Assembly (NCBI GenBank): GCA_025352885.1
Contig: JANXRZ010000101.1
Span: forward strand, 1-60,198
DNA length: 60,198 nucleotides
Origin: Pseudomonadota bacterium
GTDB lineage: Bacteria > Pseudomonadota > Gammaproteobacteria > Burkholderiales > SG8-39
Direction: 5' to 3'
A program made the position numbers and the translations under genes. Of the stretch, positions 37,543-45,606 are shown one piece after another; positions within the stretch are counted from its first letter, which is position 1, and each line of letters starts with the position of its first letter. Under the pieces are notes generated by a model that was not told the origin of the DNA, ran no database searches, and worked only from the letters and a program-made list of their open reading frames with translations.

Positions 37543-38918
37543 AGCAAGCGGCCCCAGAGCCGCGAGGTGAACTCGCGGAAGCGGTCGACCAGCGAGCGGC
37601 GTTCCCAGGTTTCAAGTTCGATCTGGGTCGAGGCGGCGGCATCCTTCGCATGCGCTGCAATCATCTGCTGCGCGAATTCGCGCCCGAGGATCACCGCATT
37701 GATCTCGTCGTTGTCCAGCGCGCTCCGCCAATCGAGGTTGCTTGAGCCGACGCACGACCAGACGCCATCGACGATCGCAGTCTTGGCATGCAGCAGCGCC
37801 CCTTTGCGCTCGAATATCTTCACGCCCCCGGAGAGCAGCTCCGAATAATGCGAGCGGCCTGCATGGAAGACGACGGCCGAATCCGAGTGACTCGGCAGCA
37901 CGAGCTTCACCTCGACGCCACGCCCTGCCGCGTCCAATAACGCTTTCTTCAGTTGCGGATCGGGTACGAAATACGCGTTCGTGATGTGGACGGACTTCTC
38001 GGCGTTCGTGATGGCCGAAACGAGCGTCAGGTAGATGAGGCTGAAAGGATCGTCCGGCGTGCTGCCGATCGCGCGCACGAGCTCCTTGCCGGGTGAGGCG
38101 AGCGCCGGGAAGTACTCGCGTTGGATGAGCGCGGGCCCCTTCTGCTTTTCCCAGGTCTTCATGAAAAGCTTCTGGAAATCGGCCACCACGGGTCCTTCGA
38201 TCCGCACATCGGTATCCCGCCAGCCGCTCTTGCGATCAACCGGCGCCTCCCTGCCCCGGCCCGAGGAGCCGGTCGAATACACACTGCTGATGTTGATCCC
38301 GCCGAGAAACGCGGTACGCCCGTCCACGATGAGGAGCTTGCGGTGATCGCGGTTGTTCGGCAGCCACTCCGTCCTTGCAGTGAGCGGGTTGAGCGGATTG
38401 AACTCGAGGACCTGCACGCCCCCTTGCCTGAGGCGGTCGAAATAGCTGCTGGGCGTGCCGAAGGTGCCTGCGCTGTCGTAGATAAGGTTCACCTGCACGC
38501 CCTGCCCCTGGCGCGCGAGCAGCAGGTCGGCAAACTTGTTGCCCACCTCGCCCTCCTCCACGATGTAGGACTCGACATTGATGTGGTCCTTCGCGCCGCC
38601 AATGGCGGCGAACATCGCCTCGTAGGTGGCCGGGCCGTCCTGCAGCAGTTCGACCTTGTTGCCGAGGACAAGCGGGCTGCCGACGATCTCCTGCTCGAGG
38701 GCGATCTGCTTGTCGAGGATGTCGAGGTCGCCGGACTTGCGCTTGAGTTCGGCAATGATCGCTGCGCTGCGGGCGGGCGACAGCGCTCCCCTCGCCGTTT
38801 CGAACTTGGCTGCCTGCGCGGCATAGCGCTCATTGTGGAAACGGGCGTCGGGCAGCGTGGCGCACCCTCCGACGGCCATGAGAACGCAAGCAACCGCCGT
38901 ATTGAGGGCGCGTGTCAT
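37539..38918 (-). CDS. Phospholipase D/cardiolipin synthase-like lipoprotein
   Basis: A 459-residue PLD-superfamily enzyme with two HKD motifs: His192-Lys194-Asp199 (DHRKLLIVDGR) and His377-Lys379-Asp384 (LHAKTAIVDG). It has a signal with lipobox GGC (Cys19), so it is periplasmic or outer-membrane anchored, which is unusual for classical cardiolipin synthases but seen in ClsC-like and PLD-family lipoproteins. The start at 38918 is fixed by GGGAGAGG upstream. It is convergent with the lipid-transport operon, and a TGTRCG element lies 68 bp upstream. Confidence 0.88.
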   Translation of the reverse strand: MTRALNTAVACVLMAVGGCATLPDARFHNERYAAQAAKFETARGALSPARSAAIIAELKRKSGDLDILDKQIALEQEIVGSPLVLGNKVELLQDGPATYEAMFAAIGGAKDHINVESYIVEEGEVGNKFADLLLARQGQGVQVNLIYDSAGTFGTPSSYFDRLRQGGVQVLEFNPLNPLTARTEWLPNNRDHRKLLIVDGRTAFLGGINISSVYSTGSSGRGREAPVDRKSGWRDTDVRIEGPVVADFQKLFMKTWEKQKGPALIQREYFPALASPGKELVRAIGSTPDDPFSLIYLTLVSAITNAEKSVHITNAYFVPDPQLKKALLDAAGRGVEVKLVLPSHSDSAVVFHAGRSHYSELLSGGVKIFERKGALLHAKTAIVDGVWSCVGSSNLDWRSALDNDEINAVILGREFAQQMIAAHAKDAAASTQIELETWERRSLVDRFREFTSRLWGRLL

Positions 38919-38986
38919 TTTTCCTCTCCCTGCCCGAATATCCAGTGGGAACGCGTGCAATGGTGCCGCGACCGATTCGCAGCATC

Positions 38987-39002
38987 TGTACGCTGACGGA
39001 CA
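38987..39002 (-). promoter_or_regulatory. TGTRCG element, copy 5
   Basis: On the minus strand TGTCCG-tcag-CGTACA followed by GAT, 68 bp upstream of the PLD-type gene. Orientation assigns it to that gene rather than to the + strand gene 180 bp away. Confidence 0.68.
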
Positions 39003-39181
39003 TAAAGCCGCGGTCAGAGCCCATTACAGTGATTTGGCGCACTGTGGCCACCCGCATCTTACAGTTGTGTGCGTTACCGAACAAACATGCCCCGCATGCC
39101 TTGGTTAATGTCATTTCGCCGAACAGTTTTTGCGACTCAAGACCGGCGATTCCACAACGATCAACAGACAAAGAGGGCAGC

Positions 39182-39682
39182 ATGAACTTCAAATTGAAAA
39201 TGACCACTGCAGCCGTCGCCGGCGCTCTGGCAATGGTGTTCGCCGGAACCGCGAGCGCCGCCATGTCGCGTGACGAGATGAAGACGGAGAAGGACCGCAT
39301 CGAGGCCCAGTACAAGTCCGCGAAGGACAACTGCAAGAGCATGAAGGCCAACGCCAAGGATATCTGCATGGCCGAAGCCAAGGGCGCCGAGAAAGTTGCC
39401 AAGGCCGAGCTCGAAGCACGCGACAAGGGCACGCCGAAGGCGCAGGAGAAACTGCGCATCGAACAGGCCGACGCCGCGTACAAAGTCGCCAAGGAAAAAT
39501 GCGAAGACATGAAAGGCAAGGAAGAAAGGGCTTGCAAGAAAGACGCGAAGGCCGCCCATGCCAAGGCAAAAGCCGATGCCAAGAACGACATGAAGACGGC
39601 CAAGGCCTCCGCACGCAGCGACAAGGCCACGACGAAGGCTCCTGCGGCCACGCCGGCGCCTGCACCCGCCCCGGCCAAGTAA
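39182..39682 (+). CDS. Exported Lys/Ala-rich coiled-coil protein with PAPAPA tail
   Basis: A 166-residue exported protein: signal peptide cleaved near GTASA-AMS, then a highly charged helical region with repeated KxxAK and CK motifs. Cysteines fall at regular places (DNCKSM, KDICMAE, KEKCEDM, RACKKDA), suggesting disulfides in the periplasm. The tail is ATPAPAPAPAK. Similar sequences are often loosely called TolA-like, but no TolA domain is present and I assign no function. The ATG at 39182 follows GAGGGCAG. A strong terminator follows. Confidence 0.8.
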   Translation: MNFKLKMTTAAVAGALAMVFAGTASAAMSRDEMKTEKDRIEAQYKSAKDNCKSMKANAKDICMAEAKGAEKVAKAELEARDKGTPKAQEKLRIEQADAAYKVAKEKCEDMKGKEERACKKDAKAAHAKAKADAKNDMKTAKASARSDKATTKAPAATPAPAPAPAK

Positions 39683-39716
39683 CCGCGGCGACGATCGAAC
39701 TCCTCGTAGGGATTGG

Positions 39717-39740
39717 CGGGCCTCAGGGCCCGTTTTTTTT
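39717..39740 (+). terminator. Rho-independent terminator
   Basis: CGGGCC-TCAG-GGCCCG stem (39717-39732) followed by eight T residues, 35 bp after the exported coiled-coil gene. It ends just before the stop of the convergent AsmA gene. Confidence 0.9.
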
Positions 39741-39742
39741 GC

Positions 39743-41710
39743 CTAGCGCGCCGCGGTTGCCGGGGCCGGAGCACCCTTGGGCGCGTGCGGCACGATCTTG
39801 CGCACTTCCTGAACAATCTCGGCGCACTTCGGGTCGACGCCCGGTCCGGTTTCGATGAGCGGCAGCAGCGCCAGCAGCGGGTTCACCAGCCCGAGCAGGA
39901 GCGCACCGCCGCCGCGCGCGACCACTCGCGGCACATCGAGTGCCACGGTCGGCTTGGCGAAGCTGCCTCTCACATAGATGGGGCCGCGCAGCGCGACGGG
40001 ACTGAAGCGCTTGGATTTCGGCGCGAGCGCAAGGTCGAGCGATTCCTTCCCGAGATCGATGGTGCCGTTTCCGAGAACGGTGGAGACGTCCGTATCGAGG
40101 ATCAGCGCATTGGTCGACATGACGCCGCCTCTCACGCCGAAGTCCGCCACGCCGCACTGCAGGTTGATGCGCCTGTCGCCGGTGAGCTTCAGCTGCAGGA
40201 TCTCGACCAGGTGCAGGCCGACCTGCTGCATGACCATTTCGCTGATCTGCCCGTTCACGATGAGTATCCCCGCGCGGCCGTTGGACGTCGCCAGCATGCG
40301 CCCCACCGAGTTCCCGGTACCTTCGAGATCGAATTCGCCGTTCACCTCGCCGATGCTCGCCTTCTTCAAGTCAAAGGTCGGGAAAAGCTTGGCAAGCTGG
40401 AGCTTGCGCGCCGCGATTTTCGCGCGAGCGCGGATCGGGTCCTTGCGGCCGTCCAGGGACACCAGGCCGCGCAGGTGGCCGCCTGCAATGCCGAAATCGA
40501 GCGGGTCGAGCGTCAGCAGCGCGTTCTGCATCTTCAGGTGCGTGTTCAGGTTCTCGATCGGCAACTCCTTAGCCCGCCGGATCGTCTGCGCGCGCAGTGT
40601 TACATCTGCATCGACCGCATTCCATCGATCGGTCTTGAAAGGAATCTCGGGCAGGACATGGCTTGCCTTGGCGGTTTGTGCGGGCGCCGGTTTCGCGGGC
40701 GTGGTCGGTGTGGAGACCGGTGCCTTGGTGCCGATCAGGGGACCGAGATCGTCGAAGTCAAGCAGCTTCGAGGCCAGATCGGCCTTGACGAACGGCCGCT
40801 GGCCCGCGTTCTCGACTGCCAGCGACCCCGACAAGTCGCTCTTGCCCACCGTGCCGGAAAACTTCTCGTAACGCCATGTCGAGCCGCTATGCACGATATG
40901 GCCGCCGGTCGAATAGGCATGGGTTTCAGGGAACGGGATCCCGAACAGCGGATACAACTGCGCCAGGCTCGGACCCCGGATCGCCATCTGCATGTCCATT
41001 GCGGTAAATTTGAGCAGGCTCGTGATGGTGCCCTGCGCTTTGATGGACGTGCCGCCCACGGTGCCTTCGACATTGAGCGGATAAGGCAGCGACTCGTCGT
41101 TCAGCCTGAGCACGGAGCCGCCCGTCCCTTTCCCGGACATCGCGAGGCCTTTGTACTGGCCCTTGGTGCTGAACACGATTCCGGTCGCGTCATTTGCACC
41201 GCCCTGCGTGTCCTGCGTCGAGATGTCCGCAAGCAAGCTCGTCTTCTGCTTTACGTCGTCGTAACCAAGGCGGCCCCGATCGAGAAGCAGGCGCCCTATG
41301 GGAATGCGTGCCTTCTCATCTGACTGCTCGCGATCCAGGAGCCAGCTCTTTCGGCCGTCGGCAGCCTGCTCGAGGAAAACCACGGGCTGCGTGAGGCGAA
41401 CTTCCGGGAACAGCAGGCGCTTCCGGAAAAGCTCGAGCAGGTTGATCGTGAATTCCGCATCCTCGACGCTCACCATCTGGCGCTCCTTCGCCCAGTCTGG
41501 ATTCGCGAAGGTAACCTTTCGTGCATGGATGCGAGGCGATGGCCAGCCGAGCCGCACGCTGAGGTCGCCCCCTATGACGAGCTCCCGGCCGGTCTTCTCC
41601 GTTACCTGCCGCTGGATCGGCCCGCGGGCCCAGTTCCAGCCGAACAGCAGGATCAGTACGTAGGCGAGCACCGGCAGCGCAATGACAACGATTGCGACCC
41701 ATTTCAGCAA
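39743..41710 (-). CDS. AsmA family protein
   Basis: A 655-residue membrane-anchored periplasmic protein: one N-terminal helix (WVAIVVIALPVLAYVLILLF), then an AsmA domain beginning GRELVIGGDLSVRLGWPSPRIH and a C-terminal AsmA_2 region. A Pro/Ala-rich linker lies near residue 345. AsmA-like proteins (AsmA, TamB, YhdP) bridge the envelope and help phospholipid transport and outer-membrane assembly. The start is a TTG at 41710; no ATG, GTG or other TTG exists between it and the upstream in-frame stop. Its context beside Mla-type and PLD genes supports an envelope-lipid role. Confidence 0.87.
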   Translation of the reverse strand: MLKWVAIVVIALPVLAYVLILLFGWNWARGPIQRQVTEKTGRELVIGGDLSVRLGWPSPRIHARKVTFANPDWAKERQMVSVEDAEFTINLLELFRKRLLFPEVRLTQPVVFLEQAADGRKSWLLDREQSDEKARIPIGRLLLDRGRLGYDDVKQKTSLLADISTQDTQGGANDATGIVFSTKGQYKGLAMSGKGTGGSVLRLNDESLPYPLNVEGTVGGTSIKAQGTITSLLKFTAMDMQMAIRGPSLAQLYPLFGIPFPETHAYSTGGHIVHSGSTWRYEKFSGTVGKSDLSGSLAVENAGQRPFVKADLASKLLDFDDLGPLIGTKAPVSTPTTPAKPAPAQTAKASHVLPEIPFKTDRWNAVDADVTLRAQTIRRAKELPIENLNTHLKMQNALLTLDPLDFGIAGGHLRGLVSLDGRKDPIRARAKIAARKLQLAKLFPTFDLKKASIGEVNGEFDLEGTGNSVGRMLATSNGRAGILIVNGQISEMVMQQVGLHLVEILQLKLTGDRRINLQCGVADFGVRGGVMSTNALILDTDVSTVLGNGTIDLGKESLDLALAPKSKRFSPVALRGPIYVRGSFAKPTVALDVPRVVARGGGALLLGLVNPLLALLPLIETGPGVDPKCAEIVQEVRKIVPHAPKGAPAPATAAR

Positions 41711-41808
41711 GCGGGGAACGATGATTGCGATCGGAAGCGGCCGGTGAAGGGAGCGTGGCGGGACAAATCACCGCCGTGGCAAGTGTGCGCGCACTCTGCA
41801 AAAGGCTC

Positions 41809-41824
41809 GGTGCGTTAGCGTACT
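41809..41824 (+). promoter_or_regulatory. TGTRCG element, copy 6
   Basis: GGTGCG-ttag-CGTACT followed by GAG, 68 bp upstream of the DUF883 gene. A short GTGCGCGCAC palindrome 15 bp further upstream (41785-41794) is related but lacks the spacer. Confidence 0.7.
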
Positions 41825-41892
41825 GAGCACGATCGGCGGACGCCCCAGCATCGAGTGCTCAGTAAGTCGCCCATTCCCACAAGGAGCACACA

Positions 41893-42252
41893 ATGCAGAC
41901 AACCGACCCCACCACCGGATTCCCGACCGGCGGCTCGAACGGCAGCGGCAACACCGGCATCGAAGGCACCATGAATCGCACAGCTTCGAGCGCGCACGGG
42001 GTAGTGGACCGCGCCGCTTCGGCCGCGCGTCCGGTCATCGATCGCGTCGCAAGCTCGGCCCACCAGGCGCTAGACAAGGCTGTGAGCGTTGCCGGTCCGA
42101 CGGCCGAATGGCTGAACGAGCGCAAGGAAACACTGAAGCAAACGCAGGACCGGCTCGTCACCGACACTCGCGACTATGTAACGACGAACCCGCTCAAGGC
42201 CGTCGGCATCGCGCTCGCCGCAGGTCTCATCATCGGCCGCCTGATGCGCTGA
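41893..42252 (+). CDS. DUF883 (ElaB/YqjD-type) membrane-anchored protein
   Basis: A 119-residue protein with a low-complexity Gly/Ser/Thr N-terminus, an amphipathic helix region (residues 35-95) and a C-terminal transmembrane glycine-zipper segment (PLKAVGIALAAGLIIGRLM), as in ElaB/YqjD, which tether ribosomes to the inner membrane in stationary phase. An AAGGAGCAC ribosome site precedes the ATG. A TGTRCG element is 68 bp upstream. Its stop is 11 bp before the transpeptidase-like gene, so the two may be cotranscribed. Confidence 0.85.
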   Translation: MQTTDPTTGFPTGGSNGSGNTGIEGTMNRTASSAHGVVDRAASAARPVIDRVASSAHQALDKAVSVAGPTAEWLNERKETLKQTQDRLVTDTRDYVTTNPLKAVGIALAAGLIIGRLMR

Positions 42253-42263
42253 GGGTGGAGAGA

Positions 42264-42953
42264 GTGGCGAAAGTGCAAGCGGCGGCGCTGCGCGCGCTGG
42301 CGTGTGTTGGGCTGGCGGCATCCGGGTTTCATTCCGCACCCTCCTTCAGTGAGGAGACCGCGAAAGAACCCGTTGCGGTGGAGGCAAAGCAGGCGAAGAA
42401 GGCGGACTTCGGCGACGAAGCCGCCTCGCCTGCGGCGCACCAGGTGGCCGATTGGGCCCTCGCATCGGGAGACACCAAGACCCTGCCTTTTGTCATCATC
42501 GACAAGATCGCTGCGAAGGTCTATGTCTTCGAGCCGGAGGGTCAGCTTCGGGGGGCCGCACCGGCGTTGCTCGGTATCGCGCGCGGCGACCACATTGCGC
42601 CTGGCATCGGCAACTTGCCGCTCGGTCGCATCAAGTTGTCGGATCGCACGACGCCCGCGGGGCGCTTCGAGGCCGCGCTTGGCCGCAACGCCAACGGTAA
42701 AGACATTCTGTGGGTTGATTACGATTCGGCGCTTTCAATGCACCGCGTCGTGACGGGCAACGCGAAGGAACGCCGCGCCCAGCGCCTCGCTACGCCCACC
42801 CCGGACGACAACCGCATCTCGTTCGGCTGCATCAATGTGCCGGTGCCGTTTTTCGACAAGGTCGTCAGCCCCTCCTTCAAGGGCACGGCCGGCATCGTTT
42901 ACGTGTTGCCGGAAGTGAAACCGCTCCGCGAAGTATTCGCTTCTCTACCTTAG
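42264..42953 (+). CDS. L,D-transpeptidase-like (YkuD-fold) exported protein, copy A
   Basis: A 229-residue protein with a hydrophobic N-terminus (ALRALACVGLAASGF) and a YkuD-like domain. The catalytic pair appears as His160 (SMHRV) and Cys189 (ISFGCINVP). In classical L,D-transpeptidases the block reads SHGC; here the histidine is phenylalanine, so crosslinking chemistry may be altered. The GTG at 42264 is chosen for the purine-rich GGTGGAGAGA just upstream and the signal that follows. A paralogue lies at 44133. The two flank a glycine-rich secreted protein. Confidence 0.8.
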   Translation: MAKVQAAALRALACVGLAASGFHSAPSFSEETAKEPVAVEAKQAKKADFGDEAASPAAHQVADWALASGDTKTLPFVIIDKIAAKVYVFEPEGQLRGAAPALLGIARGDHIAPGIGNLPLGRIKLSDRTTPAGRFEAALGRNANGKDILWVDYDSALSMHRVVTGNAKERRAQRLATPTPDDNRISFGCINVPVPFFDKVVSPSFKGTAGIVYVLPEVKPLREVFASLP

Positions 42954-43133
42954 CGGAACTTGCTGTAGGAAACCGCCTACCTGTTCCCCCGCGCAGCGTA
43001 CGGCACATTCAGAAAGACTCCAATAGTGGAGCGGTGTCCGAATAATTACATTGGCTCTGTCGTCGGAGCGGCCAGACGTTTGTCGCCCTTCGAGCCACTG
43101 GTCCTTTCGAACACGCTTTTAATTGGAGGCACA

Positions 43134-44111
43134 ATGAAAACCGAAATCCGCATGGCCCTGCTCGCGCTGGCTTCCGTATCTGCGCCGGCGCTCGCGCAGG
43201 ACGTACCGCAGTGCGCGACTCTCTACGATAGCGGCAAGCAGATGTTCTCCGCTGCCGGTGCTCCCGAGGGTGCGTACAACCGCCAATGCTTTCTCACCGT
43301 GACGCCGAAAGACGGCCCGAATTCTTCGGCGGATTTCCCGCGGCTTTCCCAATACCCCGGCCCGCAGATCCCCGAGGGGACTTATGAGATCACGCTCGCC
43401 GGCGGTGGTGGCGGCGGTGGCGGCGGCGGATTCCTCGCTTCCGGCGGCGGCGGTGCGGGTGCGGTGCCCGTCAAGGTCAGCCAGTACCTCACGCCTGGTG
43501 TTTACAAGCTGACGATCGGCACCGGCGGTCGCGGCGGCGCGCCAGGCACGGTTGTCGGCGGCAATGGCGAAGAAGGCGCGCCGACGTCCATCACCAAAGC
43601 GTATTCGAACGAGACGGTCGCCGGATTCCGCGGCGCCGACACTTGGGCCCGCGCTCCGCAGACCCAGAACTACATGGTGGCTTCGGCCCGCGGCATTCCC
43701 GCTCCGGGACCGGACGGCACGATAGCCGATGGTAAAGGCGCCCCCGGGGTGGCCGGCTTGGGCAGCGGCGGAAATGGTGGACGGCTGCCGGATCCGGGTG
43801 ACGGGCGCAGCTACGAGCGTCCGGCCCAGGACGGCGCGCCGATGCAGGTAGCGGGCATCCCGACGGGCAAGCCCGGCCGCGGCGGTCCGCGCGATGGCGG
43901 TGGCGGCGGTGGCGCGAGCCTCGGCGATGGCGGTGACGGCAAGTCGATCGTCGCCGGCGGCGACGTGCAGTCCGGCGGACGTGGCGGCGATGGCTTCGTG
44001 ATGCTGCGCCCGATCCAGGTTGCGCAGGCCACACCCGCACCGGTTGCGGCACCTGTGCCGCAGCCCGCGCCTGCCCCAACGGTTGCGCCCCGCAGGCGCG
44101 ACCGGAACTAA
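43134..44111 (+). CDS. Exported glycine-rich protein
   Basis: A 325-residue exported protein: signal peptide (MALLALASVSAPALAQ), a short Cys-containing N-terminal part, then a Gly-rich domain beginning TYEITLAGGGGGGGGGG with YLTPGVYKLTIGTGGRGG, the layout of glycine-rich-domain proteins. It ends with a Pro/Ala stretch and the basic tail RRRDRN. The role is unknown; it may be a wall- or surface-associated structural protein. Ribosome site GGAGG lies 6 nt before the ATG. It sits between two transpeptidase-like paralogues. The 180 bp before it hold no clear site, only a half-element (GGCACA near 42990). Confidence 0.78.
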   Translation: MKTEIRMALLALASVSAPALAQDVPQCATLYDSGKQMFSAAGAPEGAYNRQCFLTVTPKDGPNSSADFPRLSQYPGPQIPEGTYEITLAGGGGGGGGGGFLASGGGGAGAVPVKVSQYLTPGVYKLTIGTGGRGGAPGTVVGGNGEEGAPTSITKAYSNETVAGFRGADTWARAPQTQNYMVASARGIPAPGPDGTIADGKGAPGVAGLGSGGNGGRLPDPGDGRSYERPAQDGAPMQVAGIPTGKPGRGGPRDGGGGGGASLGDGGDGKSIVAGGDVQSGGRGGDGFVMLRPIQVAQATPAPVAAPVPQPAPAPTVAPRRRDRN

Positions 44112-44132
44112 GGTCCGCGCTGGAGCGACACA

Positions 44133-44996
44133 ATGTGGATTGGGAGTGTTTGTTCCAGTGAGGCCTGCCGGCCCGGCGTGAATCTCCTGCACGCCGCCGC
44201 CGGCAGGCCGGTTGCAAGTACCAACGCAAGACAGGAACCGCCCGGGTCGCTTGCCCGGGCGGCCTCCTGCGTTTCTACAGCCGCTCTCTTTGCGGCCTGT
44301 GCACTGCTTCCGCCTGCCGTGGTTGCTGGAGCACCAACTGGAGTGTCCCGAAGCGAAAATACTTCAGCGGTCCGTCATGCCGATTTCGGCAGTCAGGCCG
44401 TCACACCCACCGTGCGCAAGTTCGGTGACTGGATCGTCGATTCCGGCGACCACAAGGCGCTGCCCTTTGCCATCATCGACAAGACCATGGCCAAGCTTTA
44501 CGTCTTCCATCCGGACGGCCATCTGCGCGGTGCCGCGCCCGTATTGCTCGGCTTGGCCAAGGGCGACGATTCGGTCCCGGGAATCGGCGAGCGCGAACTC
44601 TCCGACATGCCGCCCGAAGTACGCACGACGCCCGCGGGCCGGTTCGTTGCCTCGATGGGCCGCAACGCACATGACAAGGATGTCGTGTGGGTCGACTACG
44701 ACGCCGCAGTTTCCATGCATCGCGTGATCAATACGAACCCGAAGGAGCGCAGGCCGCACAGGCTGGCGACGCCCACCCCCGCAGACAATCGCATCTCGTT
44801 TGGCTGCATCAACGTGCCCATCAAGTTTTTCGACGATGTGGTCGTGCCGAGCTTCGAAGGCACAAACGGGATCGTGTACATCCTCCCGGAGGTGCACCCG
44901 CTGCAAAAGGTCTTTGCCGGCTACCACGACTCCGGAAAACCCTCAGGCAATACCGCAGCTAACCGCCCCCGCGGCTCCACCGCCGGCAGCGAATAG
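44133..44996 (+). CDS. L,D-transpeptidase-like (YkuD-fold) exported protein, copy B
   Basis: A 287-residue paralogue of the 42264 product, sharing LPFAIIDKTMAKLYVF, TTPAGRF, SMHRV (His196) and ISFGCINVP (Cys225). The histidine before the Gly-Cys is again phenylalanine, so the change is a family trait. The start is uncertain: the ATG at 44133 gives an N-terminus of ~50 residues before the hydrophobic segment (STAALFAACALLPPAVVAG), so a later non-ATG start may be used. A Pro/Gly/Arg tail replaces the short end of copy A. Confidence 0.78.
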   Translation: MWIGSVCSSEACRPGVNLLHAAAGRPVASTNARQEPPGSLARAASCVSTAALFAACALLPPAVVAGAPTGVSRSENTSAVRHADFGSQAVTPTVRKFGDWIVDSGDHKALPFAIIDKTMAKLYVFHPDGHLRGAAPVLLGLAKGDDSVPGIGERELSDMPPEVRTTPAGRFVASMGRNAHDKDVVWVDYDAAVSMHRVINTNPKERRPHRLATPTPADNRISFGCINVPIKFFDDVVVPSFEGTNGIVYILPEVHPLQKVFAGYHDSGKPSGNTAANRPRGSTAGSE

Positions 44997-45026
44997 GCCG
45001 TTGCAAGGTCTTTTGCGAACCGCCTG

Positions 45027-45042
45027 TGTGCGGCAGCGCACA
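45027..45042 (+). promoter_or_regulatory. TGTRCG element, copy 7
   Basis: TGTGCG-gcag-CGCACA followed by GAA: a perfect palindrome in both half-sites. It lies 140 bp upstream of the PA2779-type gene, a longer leader than most copies. Confidence 0.78.
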
Positions 45043-45182
45043 GAACCAGGCAATGTCGGCACGCAATGATCGCGCCCATGAGTCCGCAGCCCGCAAAAAG
45101 GGTTTGCGCCCCATGACCGAGACAGCCCGCACTTCATTCACACAGATGCACACCACCCGCTTCAAATACTAGGAGATCGAAA

Positions 45183-45548
45183 ATGAAATCGTCGCTTAAA
45201 AGAATCCTATGCAGTTTTCTGGTAATCGCAATGGCCATGCTGCCTTTCCAGTCGGGGCAAGCCAGCATGATCGGTTCGGATGCGGTGATCGCTTCGCCGG
45301 CTTCGCAAGCCGACCGCAACACGGTGACGAATTTCCTGAACCGCGCCGAAACGGCCTCCCAGTTGCAGGCCCTCGGCGTCGATCCCGTCTCGGCCAAAGA
45401 GCGCGTGGCCAGCATGACCGATGAGGAAGTGGCCTCCCTGGCCGGCAAGATCAACCAGCTGCCCGCAGGTGCCGACTCGAGCGCAGGTGCAATCATCCTG
45501 CTGATCGTGATCATCTGGGCGATCTGGTACTTCGCATTCCGCCGCTGA
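45183..45548 (+). CDS. PA2779 family exported membrane protein
   Basis: A 121-residue protein with a signal-like N-terminus (LCSFLVIAMAMLPFQSGQAS), a helical middle containing RAETASQLQALGVDP and ERVASMTDEEVASLAGKIN, and a C-terminal membrane segment (GAIILLIVIIWAIWYFAF). This is the PA2779 family, which is almost always paired with a PA2778-type cysteine peptidase, as here. The function is unknown. The TAGGAGA ribosome site is 7 nt before the ATG. The partner starts 58 bp downstream. Confidence 0.88.
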   Translation: MKSSLKRILCSFLVIAMAMLPFQSGQASMIGSDAVIASPASQADRNTVTNFLNRAETASQLQALGVDPVSAKERVASMTDEEVASLAGKINQLPAGADSSAGAIILLIVIIWAIWYFAFRR

Positions 45549-45606
45549 TTCGGCGAACCAGCAGGACAGGCGCGCCGGGACCCTTTTTCCCCTTCAGCAG
45601 GGACTC

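Noticed and set aside
41785..41794. GTGCGCGCAC palindrome as another element copy
   Set aside because: It lacks the 4-bp spacer and may be a chance GC palindrome; copy 6 lies 15 bp away.
42984..42999. Twelfth TGTRCG-like site upstream of the glycine-rich gene
   Set aside because: Only part of the right half (GGCACA) matches; the left half is unrelated.
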